Source: Tamlana flava
GTDB lineage: Bacteria > Bacteroidota > Bacteroidia > Flavobacteriales > Flavobacteriaceae
Assembly: GCF_041287255.1 (NCBI RefSeq)
Contig: NZ_JBGGTX010000005.1
Location: forward strand, 62,001 to 126,000
DNA: 64,000 nt
Direction: 5' to 3'
Under the pieces are notes generated by a model. That model made no database searches. It saw nothing but the letters and a program-made list of their open reading frames with translations, and had not been told where the DNA came from. Each line of letters starts with the position of its first letter. The stretch's first letter is position 1. Below, in pieces: positions 19,966 to 29,473 of the stretch. The translations under genes were made by a program, and so were the position numbers.

Positions 19966-20892
19966 TTGAAAAGCATAGACATTTTATGTGTAGGAGAAGT
20001 ATTAATAGACTTCATTGGGCATCAGCATGGTGTTCAAATAAACAACACACGAGACTATCATAGATATTTGGGAGGTTCACCGGCCAATGTGGCCATGAAT
20101 ATGGCAAGATTGGGGCTAAGGCCAGTTTTGGTTTCTACAGTTGGTGATGATGGGTTTGGTGAATATATTTTTCAGCGTCTTTCTGAAGTTGGTGTAATTA
20201 CAGACCACATAAAAAAAATTGATGACAAGCCTACCAGTGTTATTTTTGTTTCTAGAACAGATGGTACGCCAGATTTTATTCCATTTCGTAAAGCAGATAT
20301 TTGTATTTCTGAAGATCAAATATCCCAGGATATTTTAAGGAAAACCAAAATATTTCATACAACTTGTTTTGCCTTAAGTAAGGAGCCCGCTCAAACCACA
20401 ATATTGAAAAAAGCACAGGAGGCATTTAAAGCTGGTTGTAAACTCAGTATAGATGTAAACTATGCCAAGAAACTTTGGAAAAGTCAGGAAGAAGCTCTTG
20501 ATGTGGTTAAATCTTATTGCAAATTCAATCCATTAGTTAAAATTAGTGAAGATGATATGCATCGTCTTTTTGAGCAAAGACTTCCTCATGAAGATATCTT
20601 TGCATTTTTTCATAAAATGGGGGTGGAGACGGTTTGTTTAACACTGGGAAGTAGTGGAGTGAAATTGTCTCGAAAAGGCAGCAAGATTATTCAGTTACCA
20701 GCTAAAAAGGTGGAAAAAGTACAGGATGCTACAGGTGCTGGCGATGCTTTTTGGTCCGGCTTTTTATTTGCCTATGTAAAAGAAAGGTCTGTTGAAGAGT
20801 GCCTAGAGGTTGCTTTACAATTAGCCGCTTTAAAACTTCAAAATGTGGGTAGGTTACCCGACAATATTGATATCCTATCCAATCTCTTATAG
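19966..20892 (+). CDS. PfkB-family sugar kinase, probable fructokinase
   Basis: A 308-residue ribokinase/PfkB-fold kinase that starts with TTG at 19966; no ATG lies near the conserved N-terminus (ILCVGEVLIDFIG). The first signature GGSPANVAMNMARLG and the second DATGAGDAFWSGFLFA (from residue 254, catalytic Asp260) are intact. The substrate is not fixed by these motifs; 2-keto-3-deoxygluconate kinases look similar. The next gene, 7 bp on, encodes a sucrose-phosphorylase-like enzyme, which would release fructose, so phosphorylation of fructose to fructose 6-phosphate is the best guess. Operator-like sites precede the gene. Confidence 0.9.
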   Translation: MKSIDILCVGEVLIDFIGHQHGVQINNTRDYHRYLGGSPANVAMNMARLGLRPVLVSTVGDDGFGEYIFQRLSEVGVITDHIKKIDDKPTSVIFVSRTDGTPDFIPFRKADICISEDQISQDILRKTKIFHTTCFALSKEPAQTTILKKAQEAFKAGCKLSIDVNYAKKLWKSQEEALDVVKSYCKFNPLVKISEDDMHRLFEQRLPHEDIFAFFHKMGVETVCLTLGSSGVKLSRKGSKIIQLPAKKVEKVQDATGAGDAFWSGFLFAYVKERSVEECLEVALQLAALKLQNVGRLPDNIDILSNLL

Positions 20893-20899
20893 AAAAAAT

Positions 20900-22645
20900 A
20901 TGCAACAAGATACAGAGAATTCAGTTTTTAATGGCGTAATGCTTAATGCTTACCCAGATAGCATCGGCAAAAAGCTTAGCGATACCATTTCAATGCTTAA
21001 AAGACCTGAGTTTAAAGATGTTTTTTCGTTATTCTACGTTTTGCCCACTTTTTTTAACAGTGATTTAGATAGGGGTTTTTCTATCATAGATTACAATATC
21101 AACGAAGAATTGGTGTCCAAAGAAGATTTAAAAAACCTAGACGAACTCAATATTATGCTGAAGTTTGATATTGTGTTAAATCATTTGTCTGTGGCATCTC
21201 CCCAATTCAAGGATTTATTGAAGCATGGTGAGCAATCAAAATACAAAGACTTTTTTATTAACTGGAATAACTTTTGGGAGGGACATGGAACCATGAATGA
21301 AAATGGTGTTGTAATCCCAAAGGAAGAGTATTTGAGTAAATTGTTCATGAGAAAATCTGGGTTGCCCATTTTGAAAGTTCAGTTTCCAGACGGTTCAGAA
21401 CAGCCATACTGGAACACATTTTATCAAGAAATAAATTACAACAACATAACTGTTGATGATTTAAAAAATGTTGATGGGTTGACTTTGGATGATGCTAAAT
21501 CGATATGCGACAAAGTCAATATTGCCATTGCTGAAAAAGAAAATTTGGTAACATTAGATCTGCAGAGCTTTAATAAATGCAAGGATGAGGTTATTAAAAT
21601 AGTGCATAAAAAGAGGTCGTATTTAGGGCAAATGGATGTTAATGCTAAGTCTCAATTGGTTTGGGGATTCTATGAAGAAACACTGTCTAAACTAAAAGGA
21701 TTTGGTTGCAAAATATTACGTTTAGATGCTTTTGCCTATTTGCACAAGGAAATTGGGCAGTCAAACTTTTTTAATAAACCAGGAACTTGGGAATATTTAG
21801 AACGAATAAACCAGATAGCCAAGAAGAATGGTTTGATATTATTGCCAGAGATACACGCTGAATATGGGTTGCATCTTCATGACGAAGTTGCCCAAGAAGG
21901 ATATCAAATCTATGATTTCTTTCTTCCCGGTTTGATGATTCATACCATTGAAAATGCTTCTAGTAAAGCTATATTGTCTTGGGCTAATGAAATTATAGAT
22001 AAAGGCTATAGAACGGTAAATATGCTTGGTTGCCATGATGGAATTCCGGTGTTGGATTTAAAAGGAAAAGAAGTCAACGGTAAATATCAAAAAGGTTTGT
22101 TGGAAGACCATGAGATAGAAAGCATAATGAACCTTATAATTGAACGGGGAGGACGCGTTAAAAATTTATATGATGCCGAAGGAAAAAAAATATCTTATTA
22201 TCAGGTAAACGCGACTTTTTTTAGTGCTTTGGGTGAGAACGAACAAAAATTACTTTTGGCTAGAGCCATTCAAATATTTATGCCAGGAATTCCACAAATT
22301 TGGTACCTTGATATTTTTGCGGGCAAAAATAATTACGAAGCGGCCGATAAAGGAGGTAGTGGCGGACATAAAGAAATAAATAGAACCACATTATCTATAA
22401 AAGATATCGAGCGAGGGCTGGAAAGGAATGTGGTTAAAAGTCAACTTGAAATACTTAAGTTAAGAAATACCCATAAAGCATTTTTAGGAGAAATGATAAT
22501 CAATGAATCTTCAGACACTGAAATAGATATTTTGTGGCAGTATGGTGATGATTTTGCCCATTTAATAGCTGATCTAGAAACCTATAAATTTCAGGTGTCT
22601 TTTTCTAACGGCAAACAAGCTAAAACCATTAGTATAAAATATTGA
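20900..22645 (+). CDS. GH13_18 sucrose-phosphorylase-like glucosyl phosphorylase
   Basis: The ATG at 20900, 7 bp after the kinase stop, is preferred over an in-frame upstream start at 20843 that lies inside the kinase gene. The 581-residue product has no signal peptide and is cytoplasmic. Catalytic residues are Asp276 (LRLDAFAY), Glu317 (LPEIHAEYG) and Asp380 (GCHDGIPVLDLKG). The HDGI-x-V-x-D pattern is the mark of GH13_18: sucrose, sucrose-6-phosphate, glucosylglycerate or glucosylglycerol phosphorylases. Paired with a PfkB kinase, sucrose plus phosphate giving glucose 1-phosphate and fructose is the most economical assignment; glucosylglycerol or glucosylglycerate remains possible. Confidence 0.87.
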   Translation: MQQDTENSVFNGVMLNAYPDSIGKKLSDTISMLKRPEFKDVFSLFYVLPTFFNSDLDRGFSIIDYNINEELVSKEDLKNLDELNIMLKFDIVLNHLSVASPQFKDLLKHGEQSKYKDFFINWNNFWEGHGTMNENGVVIPKEEYLSKLFMRKSGLPILKVQFPDGSEQPYWNTFYQEINYNNITVDDLKNVDGLTLDDAKSICDKVNIAIAEKENLVTLDLQSFNKCKDEVIKIVHKKRSYLGQMDVNAKSQLVWGFYEETLSKLKGFGCKILRLDAFAYLHKEIGQSNFFNKPGTWEYLERINQIAKKNGLILLPEIHAEYGLHLHDEVAQEGYQIYDFFLPGLMIHTIENASSKAILSWANEIIDKGYRTVNMLGCHDGIPVLDLKGKEVNGKYQKGLLEDHEIESIMNLIIERGGRVKNLYDAEGKKISYYQVNATFFSALGENEQKLLLARAIQIFMPGIPQIWYLDIFAGKNNYEAADKGGSGGHKEINRTTLSIKDIERGLERNVVKSQLEILKLRNTHKAFLGEMIINESSDTEIDILWQYGDDFAHLIADLETYKFQVSFSNGKQAKTISIKY

Positions 22646-22727
22646 AGTAATCAGAAAACTTGAAGTACATGCGTTCCTAAATTTCAGCATCTGGAAAGCC
22701 TTAAAAATAGGATATGTCCTATGTTGG

Positions 22728-22780
22728 GTTTCGAACTCATAAACTGAAGGTCATTGGTCCTAGTCCGGTTTCCGCTGCAA
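22728..22780 (+). pseudogene. Degenerate 3' fragment of an initiator tRNA-Met (CAT)
   Basis: The stretch has an anticodon-loop-like CTCATAA (CAT anticodon), then GAAGGTCATTGGT, a damaged T-loop (TCCTAGTCC where TTCGAGTCC is expected) and an acceptor-end-like TTTCCGCTGCAA. This closely follows the 3' half of flavobacterial initiator tRNAs as I remember them. No matching D-arm or 5' acceptor strand is found upstream, so the gene is not functional. A terminator follows directly, as after a real tRNA gene. It may be the scar of an integration event. Confidence 0.6.
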
Positions 22781-22786
22781 TAAAAC

Positions 22787-22819
22787 AAAAGGCTCTCGAT
22801 TTCTCGAAAGCCTTTTTTA
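22787..22819 (+). terminator. Intrinsic terminator after the tRNA relic
   Basis: The hairpin AAAAGGCT-CTCGA-TTTC-TCGA-AAGCCTTTT is followed by T-rich sequence. The stem is nearly perfect. It also serves as the end of the sucrose-phosphorylase transcript, since no other terminator is seen after 22645. Confidence 0.75.
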
Positions 22820-23093
22820 ATTTTAGTTACGTCATAATGCTTTTTTTGGAGGTATCAAGGGTGTTAATTTTCTTTAAAGTTCAACACATTTTCATGAATG
22901 TGCTTTTCCATTGAAAGTGAATCAATAGTCAAATTATCTAGTTAGATTTGTATTTGCAAATCTCTTTTTGGTTGTTAAAGCATTAAAATTGCCAAACATT
23001 TGTATCTATTAAAAATAGGTTGCTGCATCTAAACCATCAAAAGCCACCGTTTAATTATGATTTAAAATACGTTCAACTAAACTTAAAAATTAA

Positions 23094-26000
23094 ATGAAAT
23101 ACAAATTTTGGTTTTTGCTGTTTATTTCCTTTTTAGGGTTAAATGCTTGCAAAAACCTTCACGCCAATAAACCCGACAAAAACAAATTTGAGATTTTTAA
23201 TGCCACATATAAGTCGGTTATTTTGTATGGCAAGTCTAAAGCCGATTTAGATTCTATTGTGGCACACCTGTTAGCAGACGACATTTTTAAAATTTCAGGT
23301 TATCGTCCAGAAGTTATTTCCAGCATAAATAAAGCGAAAGGAAATGTTATTGTAATTGGAGAGGTTGAATCCGATTTGGTTGGTCATTTTTTTGAAAAAG
23401 CTGAGATTAATTCAAATTTTGAAAACCAATGGGAAAGTTATTGCTACAAAACCATTTTAAATCCAAACGATAAAATAGAGAAGGCTTTTGTTGTTGCAGG
23501 AACAGATCCAAGAGGCACAGCTTATGGTATTTTTAATATATCAAAGCAAATGGGTGTTTCTCCTTGGTATTGGTGGGCTGATGTGCCTATTGAAAAGCAA
23601 GAGGAGCTGATTTTAACCCAAGCAGATTTATACAGTAAAGAACCTACAGTAAAATATAGGGGGATTTTTTTAAATGATGAAGACTGGGGCTTACAGCCTT
23701 GGGCTGCAAAAACTTTCGAACCAGAAACTGGTGACATTGGGCCAAAAACCTACGCCAAAATTTTTGAGCTTCTTTTGCGCCTAAATGCTAATACCATTTG
23801 GCCAGCTATGCACCCAAGCACTAAAGCCTTTTTCCATTATCCAAAGAATGTTCAAGTTGCAAAGGCTTACAACATTGTAATTGGCACTTCACACGCTGAA
23901 CCTATGTTAAGAAACAATGTTGACGAATGGAATAAAACCGAATACGGTGATTTTAACTATAAATCCAATAAAGAAAAAGTCTATCATTATTGGGAGGAAC
24001 GGGTAAGAGAAACACAAAATATTGACGCCATTTATACTATGGGCATGCGAGGCGTTCATGACAGTGGCATGGAAGGCGTAATCAGTAAAGATGAAGCCGT
24101 TTCAATCTTAAATGGAATTATTGAAGACCAACGCAAACTCTTAAAACAGTACATTAATAAAAAAGTTGAAGAAGTTCCCCAGGGATTAACCGTTTACAAA
24201 GAGGTATTGGATTTATATAAAAACGGACTTGAAGTTCCCGATGATATTACTTTGGTTTGGACGGATGATAATTACGGCTACATTAGAGCATTAAGCAATG
24301 CGGAAGAACAAAAACGTGCCGGTGGTGGTGGAGTTTATTACCATGCGTCCTATTGGGGAAGGCCCCATGATTATTTGTGGTTAAGTTCTACAAACCCGTA
24401 TTTGATACGAACGGAAATGTTGAAAGCATACAATCTTAACAACAAGAACATTTGGATTTTGAATGTAGGTGACATAAAACCAATTGAATACAATACCCAA
24501 CTGTTTTTAGATATGGCCTATGATTCTGAAAAGTTTCAAAACCCGGAATCAATAACGGAGCATCAAAAGGAATTTTATGGAGCTATTTTTGGAAGTGACT
24601 TTTCTGAAAGCATCACAAAAATAAGGAACGAGTATTTTCAATTGGCATTTGAGCGCAGACCAGAATTTATGGGCTGGAGCCAAACCGAACCAACAACTCC
24701 AATTTTTAATACAGCATATAATATGTTTAGCAATGCTGATGAAATTGAAAAGCGAATTACGGCTTATGAAAATTTAGAAAATCAAGTAGAAACCATTGAA
24801 TCAAAACTTACTGAAGATTTAAAATCGGCTTTTACACAATTGGTGAGCTACCCTGTTAGAGGAGCTTCAAATATGAACAAGAAATTCCTATACCGTGATA
24901 AAGCTTTGGCTTATGCAAAACAAGCCCGTTTAAGCGCTGAAAAATATAAATTCCTATCCAATCAAGCATATCAAAACATAGTTGAGCTAACCGAAAACTA
25001 TAACGAACTTTCTAGCGGAAAATGGAATGGCATAATGGATATGAAACCCCGAAGCCTTCCAGTTTTTGACAATCCAGAAATTGAATTCAAGTGGCCGGAA
25101 TCAGATCAAACCATTGGAATTTCAATTGAAGATACACTTAAAACGTTTGAAGGGTTGAAACGACTACCTACATTTTATGTTAACGATTCAATAAAATACT
25201 TTATCGATATTTTTTTAGAGAAAAACGCGAAAGAAGATACATGGCAAATCAAACATCTTCCAAATTGGTTGAAGGTAACTAAAACTTCGGGTAATTTTAA
25301 TATTTCAAAAGACTATATTGAAGATAGAATTTATGTTTCCATTAATTGGGATAACTGGAAAAAAGCTGGTGAGCCTAACTCAGGTTCATTCACCATTCAA
25401 AAAGGTTCTTCTGAAGAATCTGTTCAAATTTTAATATCCAAAAGTTATGATGGTTTAAATCCTAACGATATTGTAGAAAAGAATGGTTTTGCTGTTGTTT
25501 ATGCAGAAAATTTCTCGGAAAACACATCTTTAGATACACTTAACTGGAAGAGGCTGGAAGGTCTAGGGCATTCTAATTCAGTCATGCAAGCACTACCTTT
25601 AAGCGCTGCTTCAATATTAAATCATGAAAACGCACCATTGCTAAAATATGAGGTGTTTACTGAAACGCTAAATGATACAGCACTGCTTAACCTTACAGCT
25701 ATACCAACACATCCTTTAAACACTGATGGAGATGTTAGGATTGCTGTGCAGTGGAACAATAACCCTATTGAAATAGTTAGTTTCAAAACCAGAGGCAGAA
25801 GTGCAACTTGGAAACAATATGTGCTGAGTAATAAGGCTTCAAAACAGATAACAGTTCCATTGACAACCAAAGGCGAACAAACACTAAAGATTTACATGAT
25901 GGACCCTGGAGTATTGCTCGATTACTTTGTTTTAAACACTTCTGGCAGTAACTATATGCCATATAAACTGCCAAATGAAACTATGATTGGCAATAACTAA
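23094..26000 (+). CDS. GH115 alpha-glucuronidase-like lipoprotein
   Basis: A 968-residue protein with lipobox Cys19 (LGLNAC). Features of GH115 are clear: VAGTDPRGTAYGIFNIS, the SPWYWWADVP segment, KYRGIFLNDEDWGLQPWA, LRLNANTIWPAMH, GTSHAEPMLRN and the long C-terminal beta-domain with WLKV-type strands. GH115 enzymes remove alpha-1,2-linked (4-O-methyl-)glucuronic acid from xylan, and some act on arabinogalactan side chains. The signal puts it in the periplasm or on the surface. It begins a short + strand run with an SGNH esterase and a GH2 enzyme. Its neighbours (GH43, GH127, GH2) suit arabinose- and galactose-rich glycans at least as well as xylan. Confidence 0.93.
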   Translation: MKYKFWFLLFISFLGLNACKNLHANKPDKNKFEIFNATYKSVILYGKSKADLDSIVAHLLADDIFKISGYRPEVISSINKAKGNVIVIGEVESDLVGHFFEKAEINSNFENQWESYCYKTILNPNDKIEKAFVVAGTDPRGTAYGIFNISKQMGVSPWYWWADVPIEKQEELILTQADLYSKEPTVKYRGIFLNDEDWGLQPWAAKTFEPETGDIGPKTYAKIFELLLRLNANTIWPAMHPSTKAFFHYPKNVQVAKAYNIVIGTSHAEPMLRNNVDEWNKTEYGDFNYKSNKEKVYHYWEERVRETQNIDAIYTMGMRGVHDSGMEGVISKDEAVSILNGIIEDQRKLLKQYINKKVEEVPQGLTVYKEVLDLYKNGLEVPDDITLVWTDDNYGYIRALSNAEEQKRAGGGGVYYHASYWGRPHDYLWLSSTNPYLIRTEMLKAYNLNNKNIWILNVGDIKPIEYNTQLFLDMAYDSEKFQNPESITEHQKEFYGAIFGSDFSESITKIRNEYFQLAFERRPEFMGWSQTEPTTPIFNTAYNMFSNADEIEKRITAYENLENQVETIESKLTEDLKSAFTQLVSYPVRGASNMNKKFLYRDKALAYAKQARLSAEKYKFLSNQAYQNIVELTENYNELSSGKWNGIMDMKPRSLPVFDNPEIEFKWPESDQTIGISIEDTLKTFEGLKRLPTFYVNDSIKYFIDIFLEKNAKEDTWQIKHLPNWLKVTKTSGNFNISKDYIEDRIYVSINWDNWKKAGEPNSGSFTIQKGSSEESVQILISKSYDGLNPNDIVEKNGFAVVYAENFSENTSLDTLNWKRLEGLGHSNSVMQALPLSAASILNHENAPLLKYEVFTETLNDTALLNLTAIPTHPLNTDGDVRIAVQWNNNPIEIVSFKTRGRSATWKQYVLSNKASKQITVPLTTKGEQTLKIYMMDPGVLLDYFVLNTSGSNYMPYKLPNETMIGNN

Positions 26001-26068
26001 ATATTTATTATTTACTTTCTCGAAAACTATGCAATAGTCGTTTTTAATTAATTGCAAGTACGATAAAA

Positions 26069-26829
26069 ATGAAACCAAGCGTCCTTATAGTTATATCTTT
26101 GTTGGTCTGTTCCTTTGTATATTCTCAACAAAATAATTTTGAACAGGAGAGACCAGCTAATCTTTTTCCAACCGCAGAAATAGTAACTAGGTACCATAAT
26201 GAATGGACTGTCAAAAACTATCGAAAACGAATTGATGTTTTTAAAAATGATATTCCCACACCTGGATGTATTTTTTTATAGGAAATAGTATAACTCAACA
26301 AGGCGATGATTGGAGAGAGAGATTTGGAGTCCCTTATGTTAAAAACAGAGGTATAGCTGGTGATGTAACTGATGGGGTTTTAAAAAGATTGGATGAAATT
26401 GTTTATTACAAACCAAAAGCCATATTTATTTTAATTGGAATAAATGATTTGTTCAACATACATTATAAAGAAGACTCCAAAGGTATGAAATACGATAAAA
26501 TAATACCTTCTGCCCATTATGTTGGAAAGAATATTACGAAAATAGCAAAGACACTGCATAAACGATTGACAAACACAAAAATTTATGTAAGAACGGTTAT
26601 GCCAACCCGAAGAGATTTTCTAAAGGAAGATATATTGAAGGTGAATAAAGTAATTAATAAGGCGAGTAAAAATGGGTATTTTGCCTTGATTGATTTTTAT
26701 TCAGAATTTGTGGATGATTTGGGGTATCTTGCTAAAGGCCTAACAAATGACGGAGTACACTTAAACGAGGCGGGATACGAAAAATGGGTAGATATTGAAA
26801 AAGAAATAGTAAATGAATTTTATCACTAA
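26069..26829 (+). pseudogene. SGNH/GDSL hydrolase split by a frameshift in a T-run
   Basis: Two overlapping frames make one protein. Bases 26069-26281 encode a signal peptide (LLVCSFVYSQ) and the N-terminus, ending in IPTPGCIFL. Bases 26266-26829 continue with FIGNSITQQGDDW, which holds the nucleophile Ser of the GNSIT block, then the GIND block and DGVHLN with the Asp-His pair. The break falls in a run of seven T near 26271-26277, and one extra T would restore a single 253-residue frame. Intact homologues are secreted esterases that remove acetyl groups from glycans. The enzyme is inactive as sequenced, unless slippage or a base-call error explains the break. Confidence 0.85.
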
Positions 26830-26868
26830 TTCCAAGATTATAACAAATAAAACCAAAAAACTAAAAAT

Positions 26869-26957
26869 ATGTTTGATTTAAAAGATAAAGTAGCCGTTTA
26901 AAAGGTTTGGCTGAATTATGTGGACTTGAAATGGGCATAGAAAGAATGTTAAATTAA
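26869..26957 (+). pseudogene. Remnant of a short-chain dehydrogenase gene
   Basis: An ATG at 26869 begins MFDLKDKVAV, the typical first strand of SDR oxidoreductases of the mannonate/gluconate type, then stops at once (TAA at 26899-26901). A second short frame (KGLAELCGLEMGIERML, about 26901-26954) follows. The GxxxGIG cofactor loop and the catalytic Tyr-x-x-x-Lys are absent. It looks like an internal deletion that left only the ends of a gene. An uronate-reducing SDR would fit the adjacent GH115 glucuronidase. Confidence 0.5.
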
Positions 26958-27005
26958 ATGACTATTTATTAAGTTTGAACAGGTTAAAATTTTAACGATA
27001 AGCAA

Positions 27006-29432
27006 ATGATGTATTTAAAAAGGGCCATTTTCCTTGTTCTCCTAATTTCTATAAATGTTTTGGCTCAAACCAGAAAGGTTATTGAACTAAAACAAGATTG
27101 GAAATTTTATAAAGGACAAAATGAAGAGGCTTTTAAAAAAGATTTTAACGATTCTAAATGGCAAACGGTTTCAGTGCCTCACGATTGGGCAATTTACGGT
27201 CCTTTCAACAAGGAAATTGACAAACAAATGGTTGCCATTGAACAAAATGGAGAAAAGATACCTACGGAAAAAACTGGAAGAACAGGGGCCTTGCCATATA
27301 TAGGAGAAGGTTGGTATCGTAAAACATTTAATGTTTCAAACTTAAATAAAAACCAAAAAGTTCTATTGACTTTTGATGGTGCCATGAGCCAACCAAAAGT
27401 TTTTGTAAATGGGAAAAAAGTTGGTGAATGGAATTACGGCTACAACTATTTTTATTTTGATGTAACCGATTTTCTAGATAGTGATTATAACGTTTTGGCA
27501 GTTCATTTAGCAAACTTTGGGGAGTCTTCACGTTGGTACCCCGGTGCAGGGCTTTACCGAAAAGTTCGGCTAATTGTAAAAAACAAGGAAAGTATAAACC
27601 ATTTGGGAACTTACATAACCACCCCTATGGTTTCAAAAGATTTGGCCAAGGTTAATGTGAAAACGGAGGTTATAGGTAATAATGTCCAACTACTTACCAC
27701 TATTTCGGATGCCCAAGGGAATGAAGTCGCCTCAAATAAAACAGCAACGGTATTCAATAACGAATTCGAACAGAATATTCCCGTTATAAATCCCAATTTG
27801 TGGAGCCCTGAGAACCCGTATCTCTACACAGCGGTAACCAAACTATATAAAAATGACGAACTTATTGATGAGTCAATAACCAGATTTGGTATTCGGTCTA
27901 TTGCATATGAAGCGAATAAAGGGTTTAGCCTTAATGGGAATGTTCGCAAATTTAAAGGTGTGTGTTTACATCATGATTTAGGGCCTATTGGTACAGCGAT
28001 AAACAGGTCTGCCTTACGCAGGCAATTACGCATTTTAAAAGATATGGGGGTTGATGCCATTAGAAGCTCCCATAATATGCCTTCACTGGAACAGTTGGAA
28101 TTATGCGACGAAATGGGGTTCATGTATTTGGCCGAAAGCTTTGATGAATGGGCAAGAGCAAAAGTAAAAAATGGCTATCATCTCTACTTTGAAACAGATG
28201 TGGAAAAAGATTTGGTTAGTTTAATCCATACCACACGTAACCACCCATGTATTGTCATGTGGAGTTCAGGAAACGAAGTACCTGACCAATATGGAACCGA
28301 AGGTGTGAAACGGGCAAAACGTCTTCAGGATATTTTTCATCGTGAAGACCCAACGCGACCGGTTACCGTTGGGATGGATAGAGTAGACCAAACTATGAAA
28401 TCTGGCTTTGGTGCTTTATTGGATGTTCCTGGATTAAATTACAGAGTGCATTTATACGAGGAAGCTTTCGAAAAGTTTCCACAAGGGTTTATTCTAGGCT
28501 CCGAAACGGCTTCAACAGTCAGTTCAAGAGGGGTTTATAAATTTCCAGTGGAAAAGGCAAGTATGAAACAATACGATGATTTTCAGTGTTCTTCATATGA
28601 TTTGGAATATTGTAGCTGGTCTAATCTGCCTGATGATGATTTTGTGCTGCAAGATGACAAACCTTGGGTGATTGGTGAATTTGTTTGGACGGGATTCGAC
28701 TACTTAGGAGAGCCAACACCTTACGATGATAAATGGCCATCGCGTAGTTCATATTTTGGTATAAATGATTTGGCTGGACTTCCAAAAGACCGATTTTATC
28801 TCTACAGAAGCAGATGGAATACCAAAGAAGAAACGTTGCATATTCTACCACATTGGAATTGGGAAGGCCGAGAAGGAGAAACCACACCTGTTTTTGTCTA
28901 CACTAGTTACAACAGTGCAGAATTGTTCGTTAATGGCAAGAGCATGGGCATTCAAAAAAAGAATAATGAAACACCGCAAAATCGCTATCGTTTAATGTGG
29001 ATGGATGTTAAATATGAACCAGGAACTATAAAAGTAGTAGCCTTCGATAATGAAGGAAATCCTGTAGATAAAAAAGAAACCCATACCTCAGGAAAACCCT
29101 ATAAAATAGTGTTGGACCCTGATGTAAAACAATTAAAGGCTAATGGAGAAGACTTGGCGTTTGTTACTGTTTCAGTGGTTGACAAAAATGGAGTTCCTTG
29201 TCCAACTGCAAATAATCAATTAAAGTTTAAAGTTAAAGGTGAAGGTAGCTATAGGGCCGCTTGTAATGGAGATGCAACCTCGTTGCAAATGTTCCATTTA
29301 CCCACCATGAAACTTTTTAACGGTAAACTGGTGATTTTGGTACAATCAACTACCGAGGTTGGAGATATTCACCTTAAAGTAAGTGGTAAAGGATTAAAAG
29401 CGGCAGATTTTACCATAAAGAGTGTTTTGTAA
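27006..29432 (+). CDS. GH2 beta-galactosidase-like exported enzyme
   Basis: An 808-residue GH2 enzyme with an N-terminal signal peptide (LVLLISINVLAQ). Domain order is: sugar-binding jelly roll (residues 25-190), Ig-like domain (200-295), TIM barrel (300-600) and C-terminal Ig-like/DUF4982-type domains. The acid/base is Glu424 (SSGNEV) and the nucleophile Glu500 (GSETAS), and the barrel also has FKGVCLHHDLG and RSSHNMP. Beta-galactosidase is the usual activity of this architecture, with beta-glucuronidase or exo-glucosidase as alternatives. An adjacent in-frame ATG at 27009 is an equally good start. It converges with the - strand operon that ends at about 29554. Confidence 0.92.
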   Translation: MMYLKRAIFLVLLISINVLAQTRKVIELKQDWKFYKGQNEEAFKKDFNDSKWQTVSVPHDWAIYGPFNKEIDKQMVAIEQNGEKIPTEKTGRTGALPYIGEGWYRKTFNVSNLNKNQKVLLTFDGAMSQPKVFVNGKKVGEWNYGYNYFYFDVTDFLDSDYNVLAVHLANFGESSRWYPGAGLYRKVRLIVKNKESINHLGTYITTPMVSKDLAKVNVKTEVIGNNVQLLTTISDAQGNEVASNKTATVFNNEFEQNIPVINPNLWSPENPYLYTAVTKLYKNDELIDESITRFGIRSIAYEANKGFSLNGNVRKFKGVCLHHDLGPIGTAINRSALRRQLRILKDMGVDAIRSSHNMPSLEQLELCDEMGFMYLAESFDEWARAKVKNGYHLYFETDVEKDLVSLIHTTRNHPCIVMWSSGNEVPDQYGTEGVKRAKRLQDIFHREDPTRPVTVGMDRVDQTMKSGFGALLDVPGLNYRVHLYEEAFEKFPQGFILGSETASTVSSRGVYKFPVEKASMKQYDDFQCSSYDLEYCSWSNLPDDDFVLQDDKPWVIGEFVWTGFDYLGEPTPYDDKWPSRSSYFGINDLAGLPKDRFYLYRSRWNTKEETLHILPHWNWEGREGETTPVFVYTSYNSAELFVNGKSMGIQKKNNETPQNRYRLMWMDVKYEPGTIKVVAFDNEGNPVDKKETHTSGKPYKIVLDPDVKQLKANGEDLAFVTVSVVDKNGVPCPTANNQLKFKVKGEGSYRAACNGDATSLQMFHLPTMKLFNGKLVILVQSTTEVGDIHLKVSGKGLKAADFTIKSVL

Positions 29433-29473
29433 TTGGGTTTTAATTTTCTTATTAGGTTAGAGAATGGGGTAGC

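Larger units (their letters stand above)
22646..23093. other. Intergenic region between the alpha-glucoside module and the GH115 run
   Basis: This 448-bp gap holds no convincing protein gene; a 66-codon open frame at 22714-22914 overlaps a tRNA relic and a terminator and has no protein-like character. In order it contains the tRNA-like fragment (22728-22780), a terminator hairpin (22787-22819) and an inverted repeat AGATTTG-N6-CAAATCT (22944-22963). The repeat is followed by a short T-rich run and could be an operator or a weak terminator before the GH115 gene. Confidence 0.6.

Noticed and set aside
22714..22914. A 66-codon open frame on the + strand
   Set aside because: It spans the tRNA relic and the terminator hairpin and has no signal, motif or operon partner.
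22944..22963. Inverted repeat AGATTTG-N6-CAAATCT as a defined operator
   Set aside because: It is short, AT-rich and equally readable as a weak terminator, and no second copy was seen. It is mentioned only within the intergenic entry.
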